A model generated the notes under the pieces. That model saw nothing but the letters and a program-made list of their open reading frames with translations, was not told the DNA's origin and did no database searches. Position numbers and translations under genes: made by a program. A stretch of DNA of 14,078 nt from Candidatus Latescibacterota bacterium. Lineage in GTDB: Bacteria; JAAXHH01; JACQVL01. The stretch lies in contig JACQVL010000334.1 in the NCBI GenBank assembly GCA_016209865.1, positions 1 through 14,078 on the forward strand, in the 5' to 3' direction. Below are positions 9,389 through 14,078 of this stretch, in pieces. Numbering within the stretch: the stretch's first letter is position 1; the number at the start of each line of letters is the position of its first letter.

Positions 9389-9849
9389 CCGATTACATCA
9401 GTGTGCTGGTGTTCACCGTCGTGGCCGTCGCGTTCGTCGCCATCAACCTGTTTCTGAGCCGGCTGCTCCGGCCGCGCAACCCTTACCCGGAGAAACTCAC
9501 CTCGTACGAGTGTGGGGAAGACCCGGAAGGCCAGTCCTGGATTCAGTTTAACATCCGGTTCTACGTGGTCGCGCTCATCTTCCTGATCTTCGAAGTGGAA
9601 ATCGCTTTCCTCTACCCCTGGGGCGTGGTGATGAAGCAGCTCGGCCTGGCGGCGTACCTCGAAATGGCCGTCTTCATTCTCATCTTGGGGGCCGGGTTCG
9701 TGTACGTGTGGAAGAAAGGCGATCTGGAGTGGGTGAAGGAGTCGGACGTGATCGCCGTCTTAGAGCGCCGGCAGGCTGAGGAAGAAGCCCAGCGAGCACG
9801 ACGGACGAGTCCGCGCGACCTGCCCGAAGCAGTGACGAGTGACCAGTGA
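9382..9849 (+). CDS. nuoA: NADH-quinone oxidoreductase subunit A
   Basis: NuoA is a small membrane subunit of complex I; its loop contacts NuoB and NuoD at the quinone site. The 155 residues contain three membrane helices (about 7-28, 59-79 and 92-110), the conserved loop with SYECGEDP (41-48), and [11 protein letters not shown] (70-80). The C-terminal tail of about 45 residues is charged and longer than in many NuoA proteins. Its last residues and stop codon are encoded inside a GTGACGA repeat (copy 2), so the tail end may be derived from the repeat. ATG at 9382 is preceded by AGAGGGG at 7 bases. First gene of the four-gene nuo operon, behind the promoter at 9196. Confidence 0.96.
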   Translation: MLTDYISVLVFTVVAVAFVAINLFLSRLLRPRNPYPEKLTSYECGEDPEGQSWIQFNIRFYVVALIFLIFEVEIAFLYPWGVVMKQLGLAAYLEMAVFILILGAGFVYVWKKGDLEWVKESDVIAVLERRQAEEEAQRARRTSPRDLPEAVTSDQ

Positions 9850-9863
9850 CGAGTGACGAGAAA
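9830..9863 (+). repeat. GTGACGA heptamer repeat, copy 2, at the nuoA stop
   Basis: GTGACGA (9832-9838), GTGACCA (9839-9845), GTGACGA (9846-9852) and GTGACGA (9853-9859). The nuoA TGA at 9847-9849 lies within the third unit. It shares a 24-base identical core with copy 3 (9831-9854 = 10924-10947) and 33 of 34 bases with inverted copy 1. No inverted arm lies between it and nuoB. Confidence 0.85.
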
Positions 9864-9875
9864 GACCGGAGATTC

Positions 9876-9880
9876 GGAGG
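9876..9880 (+). promoter_or_regulatory. Ribosome binding site selecting the nuoB start
   Basis: GGAGG lies 7 bases before the ATG at 9888, but only 1 base before the ATG at 9882 and downstream of the GTG at 9846. This makes 9888 the likely start. Confidence 0.7.
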
Positions 9881-9887
9881 CATGAGG

Positions 9888-10421
9888 ATGGCCGAGATCG
9901 TTGGTCAGGACCTGGATGTTATAGATAAAGAACTCGAAGGCAATATCGTCTTCACCACCCTCGATAAGGCGGTCAACTGGGCGCGACTGTCGGCCATCTG
10001 GCCGATGACGTTCGGTCTGGCCTGCTGCGCGATCGAGATGATGGCCACCGGGGCCTCCCGGTACGACCTCGACCGCTTAGGGGTGATGTTTCGTCCCAGC
10101 CCTCGCCAGTCCGACCTGATGATCGTCGCCGGGACGGTGACGATCAAGATGGCCTCCCGCGTGAAGCGGCTATACGATCAGATGCCCGACCCCAAGTGGG
10201 TCATCTCGATGGGCAGTTGCGCGACGAGCGGCGGGCCATACTGGCAGTACGGGTACCACGTCCTGAAAGGGGTAGATCGAGTCATCCCGGTCGACGTGTA
10301 CGTCCCCGGCTGCCCGCCACGGCCCGAGGCGCTCATCGAGGGGATTCTCACCCTCCAGCGGAAGATTCGGACACAACGGAAGACGTTGCGCATCTTTCAC
10401 CTGTTCGACAGGGATCAATGA
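9888..10421 (+). CDS. nuoB: NADH-quinone oxidoreductase subunit B
   Basis: NuoB carries the terminal 4Fe-4S cluster N2, which hands electrons to quinone. In 177 residues all four expected ligands are present: the tandem C46-C47 in [11 protein letters not shown]111 in MGSCATSGG, and C142 in [11 protein letters not shown]. Also visible are SRYDLDRLG (57-65), [18 protein letters not shown] (68-85) and the PKWVISMG strand (102-109). Length is normal for the family. The start at 9888 is chosen from the GGAGG spacing; longer starts would translate the repeat. It lies 38 bases after nuoA and 1 base before nuoC, so translation with nuoC is probably coupled. Confidence 0.97.
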   Translation: MAEIVGQDLDVIDKELEGNIVFTTLDKAVNWARLSAIWPMTFGLACCAIEMMATGASRYDLDRLGVMFRPSPRQSDLMIVAGTVTIKMASRVKRLYDQMPDPKWVISMGSCATSGGPYWQYGYHVLKGVDRVIPVDVYVPGCPPRPEALIEGILTLQRKIRTQRKTLRIFHLFDRDQ

Positions 10422-10422
10422 T

Positions 10423-10914
10423 ATGGACGCGTCCGCCATCTACGACACGCTCAAAGCCCGGTTCGGGGACGACATCCTGGGGTTCAACGGCGAGGGGATC
10501 GATCCCTCCATCACCGTGGCTCCGGCCGCGCTCGACCGGGTCGCCTCGTTTCTGAGCGATGAGCCGGCCTTCGCCTTCGATGCGCTGATGTGCCTGAGCG
10601 GGGTCGATCATGGGTCTGGCAAAGACCTCGGCGTCGTCTACCACCTCCACTCGATGACCCACCGCCATACGATCACGCTGAAAGTGGACGTCCCGCGCGA
10701 CGCCCCGCACGTGCCGACCGTCGAACACGTCTGGAAGACGGCCGACTGGCACGAGCGGGAAGCCTACGACATGGTCGGGATCATCTTCGACGGCCACAGC
10801 GACCTGCGCCGGATCCTCTGCCCGGACGACTGGGAAGGTCATCCGTTGCGGAAGGATTATCACACGCAGGAATACTACACGATCGGTGGAAAGCCGGTGA
10901 GGGTGCCAGTCTAA
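10423..10914 (+). CDS. nuoC: NADH-quinone oxidoreductase subunit C
   Basis: NuoC is the roughly 30-kDa-type connecting subunit of complex I and binds NuoD and NuoB on the cytoplasmic arm. The 163 residues hold the family signature in order: TADWHEREAYDMVGI (106-120), FDGHSDLRRILCPDDWEGHP (122-141) and LRKDY (142-146). It is a separate gene, not fused to nuoD as in E. coli. The ATG follows the nuoB stop by one base and the Shine-Dalgarno is weak, which fits re-initiation by ribosomes leaving nuoB. The stop is followed directly by GTGACGA repeat copy 3. Confidence 0.96.
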   Translation: MDASAIYDTLKARFGDDILGFNGEGIDPSITVAPAALDRVASFLSDEPAFAFDALMCLSGVDHGSGKDLGVVYHLHSMTHRHTITLKVDVPRDAPHVPTVEHVWKTADWHEREAYDMVGIIFDGHSDLRRILCPDDWEGHPLRKDYHTQEYYTIGGKPVRVPV

Positions 10915-10917
10915 TGA

Positions 10918-11006
10918 GTGACAAGTGACGAGTGACCAGTGACGAGTAAAACAATTCCTGCGGCAAGCTGTAATCTGAACCTACTCTTAACTCGTCACTC
11001 GTCACT
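10918..11006 (+). repeat. GTGACGA heptamer palindrome, copy 3, between nuoC and nuoD
   Basis: GTGACAA, GTGACGA, GTGACCA and GTGACGA run from 10918 to 10945, three bases after the nuoC stop. An inverted arm at 10991-11006 matches 10931-10946 at 15 of 16 bases across a 44-base loop. The right arm is followed by GCTTTT and then the nuoD ribosome site GAGGAG. A hairpin inside the operon at this point could reduce or tune nuoD expression; that is inference. Confidence 0.85.
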
Positions 11007-11023
11007 GCTTTTGAGGAGCCGTT

Positions 11024-12142
11024 ATGGCCGTTCAGACCGAAGAAATGGTCCTCAACATGGGCCCCCAGCATCCCAGCACGCACGGGGTGTTGCGCTTAGC
11101 GTTGCGGACCGACGGGGAGATCGTCACGCAGGTCACTCCCCACATCGGGTACCTCCATCGCTGCTTCGAGAAACACGCGGAGAACCTCCCGTACCAGCAG
11201 GTCATCCCGTTCACCGACCGGATGGACTATTTAGCGTCGATGAACAACAACTTAGGGTATGTGGTGACGGTCGAGAAACTGATGGGACTCGACATCCCGG
11301 AACGGGTGGAGTACATCCGGGTCCTGATGGCCGAGTTCAACCGGATCGCCAGTCACCTGATGGCGCTCGGCACGTACGGGATGGACATCGGCGCGTTCAC
11401 CCCGTTCCTGTTCGCCTTCCGCGACCGGGAGATGATCCTCGACCTGTTCGAGATGGCCTGCGGGGCACGGCTGCTGTACAACTACATCTGGGTCGGCGGC
11501 CTCTCCCACGATCTGCCGCCCGGCTGGACGGAGAAGGCGATCGAGTTCCTCGACCAGTTCGAGCCGCGGATCGAGCGGGAGTACAACCCGCTTCTTTCGT
11601 ACAACAAAATTTTTATTGAACGCACCGCAAAGGTGGGAATTCTGCCGCCGGAGACGGCCATCTCGTATGGGGTGACCGGGCCGAACCTGCGCGGGTCGGG
11701 GGTGAAATGGGACCTGCGCCGGGATGAGCCGTATTCGATCTACGACCGGTTCGAGTTCGAGGTCCCGGTCGGGCACGGCGAGTTCGGGCCGCTCGGCAGT
11801 TCCTGGGATCGGTACTACGTGCGTATCCTGGAGATGGCGGAATGTGTGAAAATCCTGCGTCAGGCGCTCGCCCAACTCCCGCCCGGCGACGTGAAAGCGG
11901 CCATTCCCAAGAACGTCAAGCCGCCGGTGGGTGACTGTTACGTGCGGACGGAGAACCCACGCGGGGAGCTGGGTTTCTACCTGATCAGCGACGGGTCGCC
12001 CAAGCCGTACCGCCTGAAGGTGCGGTCGCCGTGTTTCACCGCCATCAGCGCGCTGGATATCATGTCGCGAGGGGGCATGATCGCCGACCTGATCGCCATC
12101 GTGGGCAGCCTCGACATCGTGTTGGGAGAGATCGACCGGTAG
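11024..12142 (+). CDS. nuoD: NADH-quinone oxidoreductase subunit D
   Basis: NuoD is the 49-kDa-type subunit of complex I and forms the quinone pocket with NuoB. The 372 residues are the size of stand-alone NuoD. Motifs: NMGPQHPSTHGVLRL (11-25), HIGYLHRCFEKHAENLPYQQ (40-59), PFTDRMDYLASMNNNLGY (62-79), GVTGPNLRGSGVKWDLR (216-232), RLKVRSPCF (330-338) and the end IVLGEIDR (365-372). Cysteines at 47 and 337 stand where many homologues have small residues, but they are not the nickel ligands of related hydrogenases. GAGGAG precedes the ATG by about 6 bases. A short AT-rich stretch inside the gene (11598-11630) does not break the frame. It is the last nuo gene here; nuoE onward must be elsewhere. 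Confidence 0.97.
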   Translation: MAVQTEEMVLNMGPQHPSTHGVLRLALRTDGEIVTQVTPHIGYLHRCFEKHAENLPYQQVIPFTDRMDYLASMNNNLGYVVTVEKLMGLDIPERVEYIRVLMAEFNRIASHLMALGTYGMDIGAFTPFLFAFRDREMILDLFEMACGARLLYNYIWVGGLSHDLPPGWTEKAIEFLDQFEPRIEREYNPLLSYNKIFIERTAKVGILPPETAISYGVTGPNLRGSGVKWDLRRDEPYSIYDRFEFEVPVGHGEFGPLGSSWDRYYVRILEMAECVKILRQALAQLPPGDVKAAIPKNVKPPVGDCYVRTENPRGELGFYLISDGSPKPYRLKVRSPCFTAISALDIMSRGGMIADLIAIVGSLDIVLGEIDR

Positions 12143-12152
12143 GATCGCTGGC

Positions 12153-12240
12153 AACCACGAAGATCACGAAGACCACGAAGTAAAAACTGTCGTGAACCTC
12201 TTCGTGTGCTTCGTGTCCTTCGTGGTTCGTTTAAATTTTT
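12153..12240 (+). terminator. Long nonamer hairpin with T tract after nuoD
   Basis: Left arm 12153-12180 is built of ACCACGAAG, ATCACGAAG and ACCACGAAG. The right arm 12200-12227 is its inverse with 24 of 28 bases matching, the outer 10 perfectly, around a 19-base loop. TTTAAATTTTT follows at 12230-12240. It begins 10 bases after the nuoD stop. It could act as an intrinsic terminator or 3' stabiliser for the nuo mRNA, and it is also a member of the repeat-unit palindromes of this window. Confidence 0.6.
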
Positions 12241-12303
12241 AGGTTCATCCGACATTTTTACGGATCACGCTGATGAGAGTTTGATGATCAAAACAGGTCA
12301 TCC

Positions 12304-12442
12304 GTAGGGGCGATCCTTGTGATCGCCCGCATCGGGGCGAATACCAGATTCGCCCCGACAGGTTTTTACCGATTTGGGTCGTCAAATCTCATGAGGGGCG
12401 ACCCGGTGAGTCGCCCAGGGCGAGGCACCGCCTCGTCTCTAC
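12304..12442. repeat. MITE-like block of four GC-rich hairpins
   Basis: Stem-loops in series: GGGCGATC/GATCGCCC (12308-12328, 8 bp, loop 5); TCGGGGCGAAT/ATTCGCCCCGA (12332-12358, 11 bp, loop 5); GGGCGAC/GTCGCCC (12396-12416, 7 bp, loop 7); CGAGGC/GCCTCG (12421-12435, 6 bp, loop 3). The block begins GTAGGGGCG and ends CGTCTCTAC, which are inverse at 7 of 9 bases. No target-site duplication is clear and there is no ORF, so mobility is only suggested. Confidence 0.6.
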
Positions 12443-12541
12443 AGTCTTGCCCATGATTCCCGCCAAAATCCCGGATGAGCCTCCCTTATTCAGTCGAGAA
12501 GACCGCCCCGTTCCTCGACGTTCCATAAACAAGAGTGGTTA

Positions 12542-13420
12542 ATGAGCAGATTTGTACCGATAAACCTCCCGCTGCTCCTGAGTCTCATCCTCCTCATGCT
12601 CACCCGGACTCAGGCAATCACTTCGTCCCCTGTCTCTCCTCTCCCACCCGCCGATACCACCGCGATGGTGCTCGTCCCCGCCGGCTGGTTTGTGATGGGC
12701 AGCGATGAGGAGGCCGACGAACAACCGCTCCGCCGGGTGTACGTCGATGCGTTCTTCATCGACAAGCACGAAGTCACGAACGCCCAGTACAAACGGTTCT
12801 GCGATGAGATGGGAAGGCCATACCCGCCCGACCCCCATTGGGAGGGGGAGTACGCGAACTACGTTCTGAGCAAGCCGGACTACCCGGTGGTCAACGTCAC
12901 CTGGGATGAGGCGAAGGCGTACGCGGAATGGGCGGGCAAGCGGCTGCCGACCGAGGCGGAGTGGGAAAAAGCGGCGCGCGGGACCGACGGGCGGACGTAC
13001 CCGTGGGGGGATCAGTGGGATGTGACACGTGCCAACTTCGCCGACCGGCGGACCGATTTTCCCTGGAGTGATCCTCAGGCAGACGACGGCTACCCCTACA
13101 CCGCGCCGGTGGGACGCTACCCGCAGGGCGCCAGCCCGTACGGGGCGATGGATATGGCGGGCAACGTCCTGGAATGGGTAGCGGACTGGTACGCGCGCGA
13201 CTACTACAGGTTCGCCCCGGATCGAAACCCCACCGGCCCGGCGCTCAACGCGGTGACCGCGTCCTATCGCGTGTTTATCGTGATGCGCGGCGGGTCATGG
13301 CTCTACCCGGCCGCTTCCCTGCGCGCGTCCGCCCGCCGGTTCGACGGCCCCGGCTTCCGGTTCGGGGATGTGGGGTTCCGGTGCGTCTGGAGTCGTGCCA
13401 TTCCGTCCCTTCCATATTGA
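12542..13420 (+). CDS. Exported formylglycine-generating-enzyme-fold (SUMF1) protein without the catalytic cysteines
   Basis: A 292-residue protein with a hydrophobic signal segment (8-20) and an FGE/SUMF1 domain over about 40-283: MVLVPAGWFVMGSD (42-55), HEVTNAQYKRF (76-86), PVVNVTWDEAKAYAEW (115-130), RLPTEAEWEKAARG (134-147), YPWGD (153-157), MDMAGNVLEWVADWY (203-217), RGGSW (249-253) and GFRCV (278-282). True formylglycine-generating enzymes have two copper-binding cysteines after RGGS. Here that stretch reads LYPAASLRASARR and has none, so sulfatase activation is unlikely. A binding or structural role, or another reaction of this fold, is possible. No sulfatase gene is nearby. The ribosome site is weak (AAGAGTGG). 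Confidence 0.9.
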   Translation: MSRFVPINLPLLLSLILLMLTRTQAITSSPVSPLPPADTTAMVLVPAGWFVMGSDEEADEQPLRRVYVDAFFIDKHEVTNAQYKRFCDEMGRPYPPDPHWEGEYANYVLSKPDYPVVNVTWDEAKAYAEWAGKRLPTEAEWEKAARGTDGRTYPWGDQWDVTRANFADRRTDFPWSDPQADDGYPYTAPVGRYPQGASPYGAMDMAGNVLEWVADWYARDYYRFAPDRNPTGPALNAVTASYRVFIVMRGGSWLYPAASLRASARRFDGPGFRFGDVGFRCVWSRAIPSLPY

Positions 13421-13456
13421 GCCAGGATAGTGTCTTGCCTTCATCCCAAAACGGAT

Positions 13457-13485
13457 TGACACCCGCCAATACTGACTGTATTTTG
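13457..13485 (+). promoter_or_regulatory. Sigma-70-type promoter for uvrB
   Basis: TTGACA (13457-13462), a 17-base spacer, then TATTTT (13480-13485). The -35 is perfect and the -10 is 4 of 6. Transcription would start near 13492, about 45 bases before the uvrB ATG, which gives uvrB its own control independent of the FGE-fold gene. Confidence 0.7.
13469..13483. promoter_or_regulatory. Candidate operator in the uvrB promoter
   Basis: AATAC-TGACT-GTATT, a perfect 5-base inverted repeat with a 5-base centre, overlaps the spacer and -10 box. UvrB is a classic SOS gene, so a lineage-specific LexA site is one possibility. It does not match the Gram-negative CTGT-N8-ACAG or the Gram-positive GAAC-N4-GTTC box. 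Confidence 0.35.
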
Positions 13486-13536
13486 TGTTTGCTTGAGTCT
13501 ATCCTCGATTGATTGTACCGTCCGGAGCATGTCACA

Positions 13537-14078
13537 ATGCCATCATTCACCCTCGTCTCCGATTACACCCCGCAGGGCGACCAGCCGACGGCGATCGCGG
13601 AGCTGACGGACGGCATCCTCCGCGGGGAGAAATACCAGTGCCTGCTCGGCATCACGGGGAGTGGTAAGACGTACACGATGGCGCACGTCATCGCCAACGT
13701 ACAGAAGCCGACGCTCGTCATCTCCCCCAATAAGACGCTTGCGGCGCAACTGTACGGGGAGTTTAAGGGCTTCTTCCCGGACAACGCTGTCGAATATTTC
13801 ATCAGTTATTACGATTACTACCAGCCGGAGGCGTACGTCCCGACGACGGACACGTACATCGAGAAAGACTCGTCCGTCAACGATGACATCGACCGGTTGC
13901 GGCTGCGGGCGACGAGCGCCCTCCTCGAACGCCGGGATGTCATCATCGTCGCGTCCGTGTCCTGCATCTATAACATCGGGTCGCCGGATGACTGGAAGGA
14001 GTACATCCTCTTAGCCGAGCGTGGCCATCCGCTCGACCGGGACGACCTGCTCCACCGGCTGGTCGAGATGCACTACAC
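13537..14078 (+). CDS. uvrB: Excinuclease ABC subunit B (N-terminal part, runs off the right edge)
   Basis: UvrB is the helicase-like damage-verification subunit of UvrABC nucleotide excision repair. I read 180 residues, ending at the window edge in VEMHY; the full protein is usually about 660-700 residues. Seen are the opening [17 protein letters not shown] (4-20), Walker A GITGSGKT (38-45), [15 protein letters not shown] (63-77), the beta-hairpin region [20 protein letters not shown] (91-110), [11 protein letters not shown] (112-122) and [13 protein letters not shown] (138-150). All match the family with no gaps. The ATG is chosen because GGAG lies 9 bases upstream and it gives the normal N-terminus. 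A dedicated promoter with a possible operator precedes it. Confidence 0.97.
   Translation, partial: MPSFTLVSDYTPQGDQPTAIAELTDGILRGEKYQCLLGITGSGKTYTMAHVIANVQKPTLVISPNKTLAAQLYGEFKGFFPDNAVEYFISYYDYYQPEAYVPTTDTYIEKDSSVNDDIDRLRLRATSALLERRDVIIVASVSCIYNIGSPDDWKEYILLAERGHPLDRDDLLHRLVEMHY

Larger units (their letters stand above)
12143..12541. other. 399-base non-coding gap between nuoD and the FGE-fold gene
   Basis: It holds the post-nuoD hairpin (12153-12240), a loose 7-base inverted pair TACGGAT (12259-12265) with ATCCGTA (12300-12306), and the four-hairpin block (12304-12442). In 12443-12541, just before the FGE-fold gene, I see neither a convincing promoter nor a gene. Confidence 0.6.

Noticed and set aside
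9846-9887. Longer nuoB starting at GTG 9846 or ATG 9882
   Set aside because: The first would translate the repeat and overlap nuoA. The second is only 1 base from the Shine-Dalgarno, and 9888 has correct spacing.
8841-11006. CRISPR array suggested by repeated GTGACGA units
   Set aside because: Units are 7 bases in direct tandem with no spacers, and there are no cas genes.
10939-11619. A 226-codon frame overlapping the start of nuoD
   Set aside because: Arg/Pro-rich shadow of nuoD, which matches its family end to end.
11598-11630. AT-rich patch in nuoD (AAAATTTTTATT) as a programmed frameshift or insertion scar
   Set aside because: The frame continues normally through conserved NuoD sequence on both sides, and no alternative frame gives a sensible product.
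11162-12036. NuoD cysteines 47 and 337 as remnants of a hydrogenase nickel site
   Set aside because: They are not in the CxxC contexts of hydrogenase large subunits. Those positions here hold the ordinary NuoD motifs TDRMDYL and LGEIDR.

Overview
This is a bacterial chromosomal window of roughly 60% GC (estimated by eye). It is gene-dense, with two divergent blocks that meet near position 9,100. The gene content is a Gram-negative-type or candidate-phylum mix: split nuo genes, ComEC, a DUF4159 protein, a large TPR protease-like protein and an FGE-fold protein. The many intergenic palindromes built from 7- or 9-base units are the sort of sequence I associate with uncultivated environmental lineages such as NC10 or Poribacteria. 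That assignment is a guess and should be settled with NuoD, UvrB or CarB phylogeny.

Left block, minus strand, read right to left. First comes a 61-residue free-standing MshEN-type domain (9073-8888), then an ABC transporter ATPase of the LolD/MacB type (8696-7986) with no permease beside it. Next is ComEC, the DNA-uptake channel (7779-5311), then a secreted 873-residue TPR protein with an inserted HEFAH zinc-protease-like domain (5268-2647). An exported DUF4159 protein follows (2637-1888), and last is the N-terminal 579 residues of CarB, which begins with TTG and runs off the left edge. The TPR and DUF4159 genes are 9 bases apart and look co-translated.

Right block, plus strand. A good sigma-70-type promoter (9196-9224) drives nuoA, nuoB, nuoC and nuoD, which encode the membrane-anchor and quinone-side connecting part of complex I. 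The remaining nuo genes are not next to them. A long hairpin after nuoD probably ends the operon. A 400-base gap follows, holding a MITE-like block of four small hairpins. Then come an exported formylglycine-generating-enzyme-fold protein that lacks the catalytic cysteines, and the first 180 residues of UvrB behind its own promoter.

The most interesting signal is outside the genes. Five gene ends are followed at once by tandem 7- or 9-base units, usually with a matching inverted arm, and the unit differs from site to site: AAGGACG, GGGTTCG/GGGGTCA, GTGACGA and ACCACGAAG. A sixth junction, at nuoA/nuoB, has the units overlapping the stop codon. The GTGACGA family occurs three times with a shared core, always sense-oriented at a gene's 3' end. 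Other leads are the stand-alone MshEN domain divergent from nuo, a possible 43-codon leader overlapping nuoA, complete absence of CTAG, and a Leu TTA codon used almost only before G.
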